Positions 10,867-22,760 of a DNA stretch of 64,000 nucleotides are shown in pieces. The translations under genes and the position numbers were made by a program. Location of the stretch: assembly GCA_004026145.2 (NCBI GenBank), contig CP034975.1, forward strand, positions 11,115,418 to 11,179,417, read 5' to 3'. The DNA is from Takifugu bimaculatus (lineage: Eukaryota > Chordata > Actinopteri > Tetraodontiformes > Tetraodontidae). Under the pieces are notes generated by a model. The model made no database searches. It had not been told where the DNA came from and worked only from the letters and a program-made list of their open reading frames with translations. The stretch's first letter is position 1, and every line of letters starts with the position of its first letter.

Positions 10867-13800
10867 ATGAATAAATACCAACAGATGTCAGCTATGAATG
10901 ACTCAAGCGATACAGCGACTATTCCCGGCTTAGTCGTTCTAGACAGTGGGGTCGTCCCGTGCTTCAAAGTGGAAAGTGGAACACTGGCCCCGACAAAAAA
11001 AGTGAGCACTCCACCTGGAAGATTAACTTCTCTTCGAACCAGAGATCTAACATTGAGCGGAGCCTTCAAAAAATCCAAGGTATGTACAGAGGTGTTAGTT
11101 ACTCACCACAGTATGAATCTCTAGTAATACAAGTTTTTTTCTTGCTTAAAACATAATTTTACATGTCAGCATTTTTTGACATGTAGGTTTGAAGTGTTGT
11201 TGATGGAAAATCTAATCAACAAATGTCACATTTACACATTGAGCTTTAAGTATATAGTAATACATTCTTCAACCCTTGTATATTTAATACACATGGGTTA
11301 AACCGCTCCACAGATTTCATGCGCATCAGGAAGTTTAACCTATCTAAATTGTACATTACACAGTAATTGTTCAGTCATAGTGAGAGGAAGGATAAGCAAC
11401 ACTGGTTTGTTTTAACTAACCTTGACATCTGGAGGAGTCTTCGAGACACTTCTTTCTGATTTTCTCTCCCTCCATAGAAAACCTTTGAGCCAAATGTCCA
11501 TGCCTTGAGAAAAAGCAAGGATGAGTGAGTGACAATCAATGATAATTTTAGCCATGTTGTGTTCTGTCAGTATATTCCAATAAAGAATGTCTTTGTCAGG
11601 TTAAAGGAAGAGGTCATTGTTTCAAAAAAGGAAAAGACAGAGAGGGATGAAAGGAAGCGAGAAACCAGAAGCAGGAGGAGGAGAGAGAGGCCTCAAACCA
11701 TCCAGTCCCACTCCATCTTTGAACAAGGGCCTGCTGACTCTGTCCACAAAATAGGTATACAGAAGTTTTCTCAAATGTATCTTATTTCACTTGAAACTGT
11801 TGACAGTTCTCTAATCCTGTCTGTCTGTACAGGTTGGCGAGGTATTCCTCATGTTCAAGACTCCAGCATTATTCCTGTGGATAATCTAGTAAAGAAAGAG
11901 ACCAGGGAAGACCAGGATGAAATTATCTCTAAACTTCAGAGAGATGATGTAACTATTTACTATCAACATCTACTTTTAAGAATCACGTCTATCCAATCAG
12001 GAATAAAATTATTTTAGATTTACTGAGTGGAAATAATGAATGATGAATGAAATATCAATATTAAAATGAAGACAGTCACTCCAAATTGTTGGTAAACCCT
12101 GAGCTGTTAAAGAATGGGATGTTGGGACATAGTTGAGGGCGTGCAAAGTTCTTACAACATAGGTTTGACAACATGGCATTAGTTTGGAACAACTTATTGT
12201 ATCATTGTCTTCTGAAATAAGATCTTGATCTTGTACCCCCAGTTCATTGATGATCCGGGTCTGATGAATGATGAAAGGCTGAAACCCATTCAACTGCCTC
12301 TGGGTCACTTGAGCAGCCTGAAGACCACTATGACATGTGAGAGAAGTTACCTCTTATTTTTACATAAACAACACAAACGACCTTCCAGATTGACAGTTTT
12401 ACAGTGTTGCTACAATTTGCTTCAAAGTGTTGTTATGTCAGCAGGCACTGAGAACCCTTGTCAATCCTACGGCACATTGAGTAAAACAGAGCCGCCAAAA
12501 CCAGTGCAGCCATCACTAAATAAAATGCTACAGGACCTGAAGCTGTCTGACAAACAGGAGCTGTTTTTCATGCAGTTACCTGATTGTATGCCAGCTAGTG
12601 GGTCAGCTCACAGCAGCAACTCCTCAACATTAGCAGACAGGAGAAAAGTGCATTTACATGGACAAGTGAGTAAGAAAAATCTTAGCTTGTCTGTCTCTTT
12701 AGCATATGTTTATAATAGAAAATGCATGCTTTACATAATACCAAAAATCTATATCTATTAGAGTTTTACAGTAAAAATCTTGGTCATAAGATTGTCAGAA
12801 ACTTACCTTATCACATGCCTCAGATTGGTCTTGGGTTTTAAGTGTATAGGAGAACATAGGTCTGGCTGTGAAACAGTTATAGTCATCCATTTCAACTAGA
12901 TACCTTTAATGTCCCTTTTTCCTCATCACATGTCACGTTAAAGGTGATGCCCCTCCATTACTGCATGTACTCTCCTTTTTAATAGGCTCCACTTTTGCTT
13001 CAGTTTCTGTTAAATTAAAGGTAGAGAAATCTTCCCAAATTAATGTGACTAAGGAATATAGTGCTTGATAATTCATTGCATTAATCATTTCTAAATTATT
13101 GAAACTGTTTTGCATCCAACTAAAGGACATTGTACACAATATACTGACTAAACAAGATAAGAAAGACCTCCTCCAGCCCCTCCTAAGATGCACTGCATGC
13201 ATCCTATAAAGATCCATATTACCAGACCTTTCTCCCCATTACTATCTGTTGTCTTATTCTTTTAATAACCAGCCATATTTAACTAATAAATAGATAGCTC
13301 AAACTAGTATGAGCCATCTATTCCATACTATAAGAGTGTCTTTCCCATTATATATCAAGGGGCATGGTTTTAAATCTGCTCTGAAAAGTTCCGTGAACCC
13401 AGCGGGACAATGACATAATGTTTCACTTTCAACATAAAATTTGAAATGTTCCCTTTGAATCTAATGATTGTTGTTATGAAGACTGTTCATAAGAAAAGTC
13501 TGCCCTTCCATTAGTGTCATCTCAAAAATTTGCAGCTTTGCATGTGCTGTCTATGACACCCCTGTAAAAATCTAAAGCCCTTAGAAACCCAGGGCAAGTT
13601 TCATCTGCCCCCGTGGCTGTTCAAAACTAACAATCTAAAAAAAAGGTTTTTGTGTTTTTCCTCAGGTGGCTAAAAAAGATGGCTCTCCTGTGTTGTCACA
13701 ATTCCCAGAAGGATTTTTGGGTAAACTACAGATCAGAAAGTCGGGAAAGGTGGAGCTAAGGTTGGGTGACATTGTCATGGATGTTTCTGAGGGAGCTGCA

Positions 13801-15141
13801 TTCTCCTTTCTGCAGGTAATCCAAGTATTTGTATTAAGGTTTTTTTTGTTTTTTTTTAAAACAAGCTTTCATCTGTTACTCATTACAATTGCAATGAAGT
13901 TGGGACACTGTAAACCATAAATAAACTCTAAATACAATGATTTGGAAATCCATTTCAGCCTTTATTGAATACAAAGAACAGATAGTTCAAATGTGACATG
14001 TGACAATTTTTTTTGTCATTATGGTCTTTACATACATAATTTATATTGATGATAAGGTGTAATTTTAAAAATGGAAACTGAGTAGTTGTTCACTGTGTCA
14101 GTCTTAGTCCTCAGGCAGCTGTAGTACTGGCCTGATGAGAGAAGAGAGTGAAGTAGATGGCAAAGCTGTTTAGGAATTGCCCTCAATCTGCAATGTTTGG
14201 TGCAGTTCCTACACAACACCAAAGTACCTACCCTGGAGCAGGGACTCTGTTAAGCCCCGTAAAGGTCTTTGACAGTTTGACGGTGATAATCATCTTGATG
14301 AGTCTCTCAAAACACTGTAGTGACGGCTATGGCACTGAAGTCATTAGGACTGGCAGCACGAGTTTTCTTCGGGAAAAGGAAATTAATCAAACAGGTAGGA
14401 ATTTTACAGTTTCACTGAGAGTTTGAATATATCAGAGGTTCCAGCTGGTCTGCACACGTTTTATTTATATGTCTGCTAATTTCTATAATATGCTAATAAT
14501 AGACACAGCAGGTTGTCAGTTTCCCAACTCAAAGGGCAAGAAGAAGCTGTTCAATTTGTCAAGAGGCATCAGCACACTCATCTCAGCCAATTGATGATTC
14601 TCCTTTTATATTCAGTTGTAAGAATTACCTTTTTAAAATGAACCCGTTCGCCTGAGAAATTCCAGAAAGGTGTTTTTGAGCCTGCCTCAATTTTTATTCT
14701 TATTATTTTCCCTGTCCATCTTTTTTGAAACATCTTGCACGCATCAAATTCAAACAAAGGGAATATCAGCAAAAAAAACAATGTTTATCAATTTGTACAT
14801 GAATTCTCTTGCATTGAGGCTGAAAAGGTTTTGCAAATCCTTGTATTCTTTTTTATTTACACTTTACACAGAATCCCAAATTAATTGAAATTCTAGTTTT
14901 AATTAGTCAATTAGTAATCTGGGGATATCCTACAGGGATTAATTCCAGTTTAAATAACAAAAAGAATAAAATAGATAGTCTTAAAATGTACTAAATCATT
15001 TGCTCTTTCTCTCATCAGCAATTGGTGTCTGTGCATCTCTCAGATGGTTGGAAAGGAGACATGATGGTATTAGGAAATGTCCACCAAAAACTGGTTTTAT
15101 CTCCTAATTTTCAGGCATTACTAAAACAATCGAAAGCATAG
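10867..15141 (+). CDS. polr3d: DNA-directed RNA polymerase III subunit RPC4
   Basis: Eight exons join in phase: 10867-11079, 11478-11524, 11600-11754, 11833-11948, 12243-12336, 12445-12665, 13666-13815 and 15019-15141, giving about 372 aa (human about 398). An in-frame ATG at 10885 is an alternative start. The exon-6 acceptor could also lie 3 bp upstream. Family signatures are RLTSLRTRDLTLSG, a basic KKEKTERDERKRE run, QSHSIFEQGPA, FIDDPGLMNDERLKPIQLPL, QDLKLSDKQELFFMQLPD, and the C-terminal RPC4 domain (GKLQIRKSGKVELRLGDI, FSFLQ, QLVSVHLSDGWKGDM). RPC4 pairs with RPC5 in a TFIIF-like subcomplex of Pol III involved in initiation, termination and reinitiation in the nucleus. The frame is intact. 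Intron 7 carries a DNA-transposon derivative. Confidence 0.92.
13888..14893. mobile_element. Non-autonomous DNA transposon with about 60-bp terminal inverted repeats
   Basis: The left end (13888-13950, containing AAGTTGGGACACTGT and ACAATGATTTGGAAATCC) and the reverse complement of the right end (about 14835-14893) align over about 60 bp with scattered mismatches. The interior of about 880 bp has no transposase I can read. The end sequence resembles a family common in fish genomes whose termini read as 'gtcccaactt'. It occupies most of polr3d intron 7. Confidence 0.7.
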
Positions 15142-16565
15142 TAACCCCAACAATGACCCTGATAATCTCACGTATTCCCCGTTAACATTTCAGACATAGA
15201 ACCTCATCTGGATTTGTCTCACTCTTCCCTGGGTATTCTCACGTGCTCCAAGACTTGCTGGAAGACATAGAAATGCCAAAGTCTTCACCATCGGAAGCCA
15301 CCTAGCTCATAGCCCAACCCTTTGTACAAACTTGGACACCTGGCACTCACAAACATGCCCACCCTCATGCTTGGCTCCAGAGGGGTTTTCCCAGAGACCC
15401 ACCAGGAGAGGAAAAGCTAGACCAATGTTTCATGCCATAAGGTGTTTAATTTCAGCAATAATTAATCTAGTACACCTTCTAGGACCTATTTACCATTGGG
15501 TGACATTAACAGGGGCAGAAAGCCCTGGACAACTGAGCTCCTAGGATCAATGACAAATTCAAAGCCCTGTAGTACAAGAAGGTGCCATCTTGAAGAGGAG
15601 ACTGATGTATAGTATTAAGTAAAATGTGACACATTGTTGTATAATTATTTTTATAAACTGTTTTTGAATACTTATATTAAGGTTTTTGTAGTTAGTGTAT
15701 ACCCTTCTGGAATTGTGATCAAAATACAAGCATAAGGTCATTTTGGATAGTAAAGGTTTTATTATTGTGATGTTTCTGTGTAATTAATAGTTAGTATTGC
15801 ATTATTTATGGTAGCACTGAAGTGTGGATGTAAATCTGATTGTGGAGAATGAGTTAAAGGATTTTTAATTTTGTGATGTCTTTCAAATGATGGTCATTAG
15901 ATTTTCCTTTTTTAAAATTAAGGCAGCTATTGTTTTGTTTTTTGTTTTGTTATTACGTGTAACTTAATGTCATGTGTAAGTGAGAATGTTAATGGATGTG
16001 TATTTCGGACCCCAGGAAGAATAGTCTATGCTTTTACGGGTGCTAATGGAATCCAACACACATTTACACAAGATGATACAGAATTTGCACGCTTGTCCCA
16101 GTTATAGCCCCTTTAAAGGGATAATAAGAAAACTTAAGTGTAACACAATAAAAGCTATATACATATATAGGGTTTGTTTTTTGTAACCACAAATTATGCA
16201 AATCGCAAGACAAGAAATTCAATGTGGTAAATTACGGGAGCATATTTTCTGTAACACAGGAAGTGCTTACAATGCGGATGTTGGGTTGAGAACGCGTAAC
16301 ACGCCTATTAAGTAGAAGTGTGTACAGATAAAAACAATGGCTTATCAACACTAAGGTGACGACAAAACATCGGCTGTTTTTCTTAAATCTACCGCACCCT
16401 CAGGTTTGTTTGTTTGTGGTTTTAGGACTACAAACATGTCTTGGCGTGTGATATTACGATTGGCCATTTGTATGCTGATCAACTAACGTCGCCGGTTACT
16501 AACCGGTCTATTTGTTTCTCTCAGACTACTGTCAGCGTTCCTACTGAGCAGTGTTATTTTTCATT
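15142..16565. other. polr3d 3' UTR and polr3d/mettl9 intergenic region
   Basis: No coding exon is recognised. A polyadenylation signal at 16147-16152 could end polr3d transcripts. The last 300 bp before 16566 should hold the mettl9 promoter and 5' UTR. Confidence 0.5.
16147..16152 (+). terminator. Candidate polyadenylation signal for polr3d
   Basis: An AATAAA lies about 1 kb downstream of the polr3d stop and 0.4 kb before mettl9. The assignment rests on position only. Confidence 0.35.
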
Positions 16566-19378
16566 ATGTGTCATCAGCAGATGAAAACACTGATTTTTGT
16601 GTTGTGGGTGCTGGGTTACATCGCGTTTCTGCTGTCCGTCAGGAGGATGTGGACTGGGAAATACGTCCGAAGTCCGCTAGCTCGTTTAGTTTTTATGAAC
16701 ATGTTGAGCGAGAACGAGGCGCCTGAGATACAAGAGGTATGAATTAATCTTGTGACATTAGCAGTCTTACAAAATGTATTTGGGAAAATACATTTTGTAA
16801 GACTGCAAGGATGAGCTGCAGAAGTATAAACTAAACTCGGCATGGGTTTTCGTGATATACACAAACGACTAACTTAAAACCAGTTGCAAGAAAGTATCTA
16901 TGCTGCTGTACGCTGCACGTTAAGGTTCGAAGTACAGCTTAAAATTTCAAAAAAAAGACTTTCATCTGCCTTTAAATATTCCATGTCTGCTACTTTCTTG
17001 CAAAGAGTAAACGGACAAATTTGTGGTGTTGAAGATGTAGCTTTTGAAGACCTCTGCCAAGAATATCGGCGTTTGTTTGTCTGAGTGTTGAGAAAATGTT
17101 TCAGAAATGTATGAATGTATTTTTATGAAATTTTGAGACAATGTTGAAAATGGGCCAAGGAAGGTCTGATTTAATTTTAAAGATGTTCTTGATTCCAGAG
17201 GGACTTTAACCTTTGATGTTACTAAGATCAGAGCCTGTATATAATATAAATATATGTATAAATGTATTTAATATAAATGATCTGATCCTGAAATTTTTTT
17301 TGAAGGATTCTTTATCATTGGTTGTCATAGATCTGTGATCTGAATGTTTTTCTAGTAAGATAGGTTTTAGCAACTGTTTTACTATTTCCCATCTGTAGAT
17401 GTTTGCTACAACTGTCACAACTTTAGTCCTCAATCATGCAGTTGACTAGTCTCTAAATTGCCCAAAGCACTGTGTGAGTATGGGTGGAAAAAGGTTTAAA
17501 GTGATTTTTGTCTTTTAAAGGTTCCCTCACCTTTCTTTTTACTGCAGTGGTACCAGTGTTCTCCAGAACGACTTGGAGAATCAGTCAAGTCATTGTTCAT
17601 CCAGTGCCACCTGGACTCAGGAACAAGTGCTTTCCTCAAGCGGAGCATAGAGAAGTCTGGTTGGATGTTTACCCAACTCTACCACTCATTTGTATCAGCC
17701 ATCCTTAGCCCTCTGGTCTCCCGCACTTCTATTAATGGGTAAGCATCAGTGCAGACATGTTTCCACTTCTGGTATCTTTAACTAACCTCCGCTCTTTCTT
17801 AATGCCTCAGGTTTCTTGGTCGTGGCTCCATGTTTGTGTTTTCTTCTGAGCAGTTCCAGCGATTGCTGCAGATCCATCCAGAGTGGAGGGCTGACAGACT
17901 TCTGGACTTGGGAGCTGGAGATGGAGGAGTCACTAAAGTGATGGCCGCTCATTTCAGTGAGGTCTATGTAACTGAAATTTCACTGCCCATGAAATGGAAT
18001 CTACAGAGGAGAAATTACAAGTGAGTTCTACAGTTTATCTGTAAACCTCAACAGAATTATAGACAAAAGATATTTTGAATCCAAATTAGTGACAGCATTT
18101 AATCCATCCTCTACAAATCAGTGTTGGAACACATACAAGCCAGGCAAAGAAGTAGTGGACAAGACTTTACTGTGACCTGGGAGAACTAGAGATTCTTTTA
18201 ATTATTCAATTATTTTAGTTGATATTTATTTTTTAGACTGAGCACATTCCTCATATGTTTATTACTGTATATCCAGAGATGCCACAGTGATTGTATTTCA
18301 ATGAGGTCGACATCATCATTGCATTTTTCCACCCACGTTTTCATTTTAACCACAGCAAATAAAAATTTCATTAATCTCAGATTTTTCATTGTCAGGTTTG
18401 GCATGTAAGTGATATTTACTTTGGATATTACCTAGCATGTTTTGACCTGCTGTTTCTTGAAATCTTCCACTACAAAAAATAAGTGCATTGCTGCCCTAGA
18501 AAAAATGTAGTACTGCTTACACAATAGTAAATAAGATCATGTCACAGGTCACCTATGGTAGATTTATGAGAGTTACAGGCATTAACTGTGTTTTTATTAG
18601 TACATGTTATATATGATAAGAAAAACTTGATGGAAACCCAACAATTAAGTAATATTATGGTACATTATTAAGACCAAATATTACTCCCTTTTTCAGACGG
18701 TATCTTTTTCCAAGGTTTAAATGGCTGTACTATACTAAATGTGTTTGTTAGAAATTACAGATTTTAAAGATGTGGTATAAGATTAGTGCAACATTATTTT
18801 GAATAATTTCCAAGAATATAGGCACTCTTCATTGTAACATTTAATAACCTGATTGCCTTATTTGACTGTTATTTTTTTCATGCTCAGAGTTCTCGGTATA
18901 GATGAGTGGCACCAGACTGGTTTTAAATACGATGTGATCAGCTGTCTGAATTTGCTCGACCGCTGCGACAACCCTCTGCTTCTTTTGCGCAACATCCAAT
19001 GGTCATTAGTTCCCGACACAGGGAGACTCATCTTGGCAGTTGTACTTCCATTTCAGCCTTATGTGGAAGTTGGTGAGTCTGACTCATTAGTACACTACAT
19101 TATAAATAATAAGTGTTTATTTACAAAGCATTTTCATTGTATTATTTTTATTTATTTTAGGTGGAAAATGGCAACGCCCCAAAGAACATCTCAGAATGAA
19201 GGGAAAACTGTGGGAGGATCAAGTAACAGAATTATCCACTGAGGTCTTTTGGAGGCTAGGGTTTGAAGTGGAGGCTGTGACTCGGTTGCCATACCTTTGT
19301 GAAGGGGACATGTACAAGGATTATTATGTTCTGGATGATGCAGTGTTTGTGCTGAAGGTATCAGAGGAAAAGTTATGA
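16566..19378 (+). CDS. mettl9: Protein-L-histidine N-pros-methyltransferase METTL9 (DREV family)
   Basis: Five exons join in phase: 16566-16736, 17548-17738, 17811-18020, 18888-19072 and 19161-19378, giving 324 aa (human 318). The N-terminus has a hydrophobic segment (LIFVLWVLGYIAFLL), a signal or anchor as in the family. An in-frame ATG at 16581 fits mammalian starts slightly better. Signatures are SIEKSGWMFTQLYHSFVSA, GRGSMFVFSSEQFQRLL, the S-adenosylmethionine motif LLDLGAGDGGVT (Asp about 153), YDVISCLNLLDRC, TRLPYLCEGDMYKDYYVL and DDAVFVLK. METTL9 methylates histidines in HxH-type motifs of several proteins. Recalled active-site residues (the Glu of VTEIS, the Asn of CLNLL, a Tyr of KDYY) are present. 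The glycine after GDG replaces the glutamate of the human motif. The frame is intact. Confidence 0.93.
16761..16806. repeat. Perfect 21-bp inverted repeat with 4-nt loop
   Basis: GCAGTCTTACAAAATGTATTT is followed by GGGA and then its exact reverse complement. It lies 24 bp into intron 1 of mettl9. It is too short for a normal miRNA precursor and shows no transposon ends that I recognise. Confidence 0.85.
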
Positions 19379-19839
19379 ATCTGCTCAATGACCTCTGACA
19401 TCAATTATTGTGAATGAAATTTAGTATAATTCAAATAATCATTTTTAATTTTTAAGCATTATTCATAAAGAGTATATCTGACTTTAAATGGTTAGTCAGG
19501 TGTGAAATAATGGTAATGTAAGTACAATGCAATATGCAAATTTATTGTGATTACAGGAGAAAAAATGGGAAAAAGATTGAGTGTGCCTATATTGAAATGA
19601 AAATACACCATCAAAGACATATCAACATTTCTATGCATTTGTAGTGAGATTTTTTATTTTCTTTATATTTACTATCAGTGCCATTGCTGTCTGTTATTAG
19701 TGGACATACTCACGATTGAATATTTTTTACATTTCTATATGTATGTGTATAAATACGTACATGTATATGTGTGTAGATATGTGTGTATGTCATACTGGGA
19801 AAAAAAGTGTTACAATCTTAAACATTTACGGTAAATATG

Positions 19840-19845
19840 AATAAA
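19840..19845 (+). terminator. Candidate mettl9 polyadenylation signal
   Basis: An AATAAA lies about 460 bp after the mettl9 stop codon in AT-rich sequence without repeats. The assignment rests on position. Confidence 0.4.
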
Positions 19846-20107
19846 ATCTTAAAAATTCAAATTGCAATGTAGCAGTCATACCTGACTATTAATGATATAC
19901 TTAAAAGGCAACATTTAACCAAAAGAAAAGTGCATGTTGCATCATCATGTGATGAGAGTAGTGTGTTTTGTCAAAAAAAAAGGTATATATAAGCTGTACA
20001 GATAAAGAAAAAAAACAATTTCCACTCTCTGTCAACATAGCTGTGTGTCATTCATTTTGTCAACAAAGACCACAGTAAAAAAAAAAATGTTAAAAGTGAT
20101 AGTTTCC

Positions 20108-20325
20108 TCATAACACTAGCACATTAATGCAGGGTTGGTGATTAGTCCATGAGACATTCAAAGAAGGGTGTGACAGGTGTTCAGTAGTGTAGATTCTTGC
20201 TCCCAAGATGTCATCAAGGTACACAAAAAGGAAAGGCAGTTCAAGCACAACAGAGTTCATAAAGCGTTGAAATGATTGGATGGCATTTATAAGGCCAAAC
20301 ATCATCCTCAGCAACTCAGGGTGAC
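20108..20325 (-). pseudogene. Ty3/Gypsy reverse transcriptase fragment
   Basis: A minus-strand frame reads MMFGLINAIQSFQRFMNSV followed by FLFVYLDDIL. This matches the Gypsy RT block 'PFGL.NA...FQR.M' and the catalytic Y-x-D-D motif. Only about 60 residues survive. It abuts the LTR-like unit at 20329. Confidence 0.7.
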
Positions 20326-20328
20326 CAG

Positions 20329-20762
20329 TGTGGGGGAAAAAAAATACAACTTTTTACAGTGGAATTTTAGCCGTTTGGAGAAGTAAACGATGAATCTACG
20401 TTACTGCGTAGGAGATGGTTTATTCCAGTCAGTCGGTCAGGATACATACACGGATGCATGCAGAGAGATCTCTACTAAGCGTACACAGTTCTGATCTTAT
20501 ATAGCCGAAGGCCCGCCTCCGAGGCGCGGACACAGGACGTCAACACAGCGTGTGTGCGCTGCATGCACCGCATGTGTTTGGTGCCTTCACAGCATGTGTT
20601 CAGGCTGGAGCAAGAAGCTGAATGGCTGAGAATGTGTGTGTGTGTGTGTCCTGCCCCCTCAGTCGTTTGACCTAGGTCTCCTTTGAACCTCAGGGCGCCT
20701 TTGTTTCCTGTAAATGCATGAGGTGGCAAACGGACTCATCTGGGGTCCCAGTCTCCACCACA
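20329..20762 (-). mobile_element. LTR-like unit (probable solo LTR, minus orientation)
   Basis: Read on the minus strand, this 434-bp unit starts TGTGGTGGAGAC and ends CCCCCACA. It contains a TATATAAGATC TATA-like box (about 20495-20505) and, about 80 bp later, GAATAAACC as a polyadenylation signal (about 20419-20428). This is the order expected of a retroviral-type LTR. I find no clear target duplication, so the exact borders are uncertain. Confidence 0.5.
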
Positions 20763-21028
20763 CCCTTCCTAAATTTCCATTTCAACCCTTCCTGTTGTAC
20801 TCAATTTACATTTCACACTCAAATTCCATTTCAGTGTCAACACAATGGTGTGTTGTTAATACGATCACAGACCACAGCAAAAAATACCTGGCACAGCTCA
20901 CAAAGATCAAAGCACCCTATAGGCAACATTTGTTGATTGTGGCCTCTAAAATGTTGGTGCTCCTCTTCAGGTTGTTGGATATTGTTAGGAATTGTAACAC
21001 ACTGTCAATCCAGAGCATTCCAAACATG

Positions 21029-21060
21029 CACACACACACACACATACACACACACACACA
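21029..21060. repeat. CA microsatellite
   Basis: An almost pure CA dinucleotide run with one interruption. Confidence 0.85.
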
Positions 21061-21689
21061 GAGTTATGATAACTGTAATGCGATTCTGCTTCCTTGTGTG
21101 TACGCATCCGTAAATGTGTGTCTGTGCGGAGTGAGTGTTAGTGGAGTTTGGGTTGCTGGTCACCTGATTGGTTTCTACAGTGGTCCAAGGATTTAAAAGC
21201 TCCACCTAAATTTCAAGATGGGCTCTCCACCTTTCTCCCAAGTGGCACTTCCGGCACGATCTCAATGTACAGAATTGAAAATGGATGATTCATGTTTGTA
21301 GACAGTATGAGGTGATAATCCCTTTTCTTTGGGTCTATTTTCTCCTATTTTCTTTGTCCAATTTTCTTTGTCCAATTTACCTTCTCAATTGTTTATGGCA
21401 AGTTCCAGATTTCAGTGTCTGCAGTTGCAACAGCCTGGACCTCACCTTATCCTTGGAAATGATTTAGGTGGGGGCAGGGTAGCTCAAATTGATGAAAACT
21501 TTGTTGCATCAGGTTCGACTTCTATTTTCCATTTATGCTATCACTCACTCTCAGACCCGGAAATTCAGAGACATGGTAGTTCAGAAAAATGATACTACAC
21601 AAGGACTGTCCACCCTTCTGCTTATCATCTTCGTGATGATGCACTGGAGGATGGGCACACCTCTTTTTAGGTGAATGTCTGAAAAATTT

Positions 21690-22135
21690 GGAAATCATGT
21701 TTAACCCTGATGCCTATCTGGCAGATCTATCCAGTCCAGTTAAATCAGATGTCATTGATCTCATAAGTCATCTTGACCTTCTTAGTGAAGTACTATTTCA
21801 AATGACAGTGCTAATTCACAACATTAATGATTGGCAAGCCAAGAAAATTAAGCAGCACACCAATGCAGGAGAAGGCCCAGTACTTGCTTGACTGTGGTTT
21901 TGCTGTTCCTAGTGACAGTCATTGGAGCTCCCCATCTCTGTTAGTCCCCAAGTCACTGATGATCAATGTTTTGTCATGATTCCACTGAGGTTAATGACAT
22001 CACAAAATGGTGATGCCTTTAGGTCTTAGAAAGGCCCCAGCCATTTTCCAACAACTAATGAAAACTGTGGTGTTGCTCGTTTCAACGTCTACCTAGATAA
22101 CATCGTGGCCTACTCCTCATGCCAGAGCATGCGCA
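21690..22135 (+). pseudogene. Degenerate Ty3/Gypsy pol fragment
   Basis: Near 21865-21945 the plus strand reads LLDCGFAVPSDSHWSSPSLL followed by VPKS, matching the Gypsy RT entry block. Near 22010-22110 it reads MPLGLRKAPAIFQQLMKTV and then YLDNIVAYS, a decayed 'PFGL..AP..FQ..M...YLDD' block. Stops and shifts separate the pieces, and the middle of RT is deleted. Sequence from 21690 is probably upstream coding sequence of the same element. Confidence 0.6.
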
Positions 22136-22194
22136 GTCTCGCCAAGAAATCTTCGATTGTTTGGTGTCTGCTTCCTTCAAAATGTTCACATGTC

Positions 22195-22300
22195 TTTTTT
22201 GGCAATTCTAAGTCAAGTCTCAAGTCCTTGTCGGAGGAAGCTTGGTCAGGTCTGAAGTCCTTGGTCATGAGTCAAAGTCAAGTCTTAAGTTTCTTCTGGT
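22195..22300. repeat. AAGTC-rich dispersed repeat
   Basis: Repeated AAGTCAAGTC/TCAAGTCC words (about 22210-22290). A related stretch lies at 32290-32370. This word pattern is typical of an interspersed fish repeat, but I cannot name the family. Confidence 0.4.
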
Positions 22301-22439
22301 TATGATGAGCCTTCTAATATCTGCTGCTATGCAGTCTGCTAAAACACTGCACACCTATATCTAAATTATTTTTTGAATTATAGAAATTCAAGGCATTTAC
22401 TGTATTATTATCACTCCTTTTTGTGGAACCAGTCACCTG

Positions 22440-22760
22440 TGTTGTTTGTTTGAATGCACAAAGCAAGATGTACTTCCTAAGGAGACTACAATCCTACAAC
22501 ATCTGCAGCAAATTTCTGCAGAGATTTTACTAGTCTGTGGCTGCCAGTGTCCTCTTTTACGCTGTGGTGTGCTGAGGGGCAGCATATCCAAGAAGGACAC
22601 ATCCAGGCTAGATAAACTGATTAAAGGAGCCAGTTCTGTGGTTAGCATGAAGTTGAAGCTACCATACTGTGCGACATTTACTTGTGTGACACATGCACAC
22701 AGAGAAATGGACAACTGGTGCAATATAGTTGATATGTATATATACCTTCTTCTCATCCAT
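22440..22760 (+). pseudogene. L2-type LINE 3' fragment
   Basis: Across short frames the plus strand reads like YFLRRLQSY-IC-KFLQ, SVAASVLFYAVVC, then SISKKDTSRLDKLIKGASSV. This is the C-terminal end of L2/Maui-type LINE ORFs. It is interrupted by stops. Confidence 0.65.

Noticed and set aside
12933..13217. 94-codon minus frame in polr3d intron 6
   Set aside because: No recognisable domain, no splice continuation and ordinary AT-rich composition.
16761..16806. miRNA precursor
   Set aside because: A 46-nt perfect hairpin with a 4-nt loop is much shorter than a normal pre-miRNA; kept only as a structural finding.
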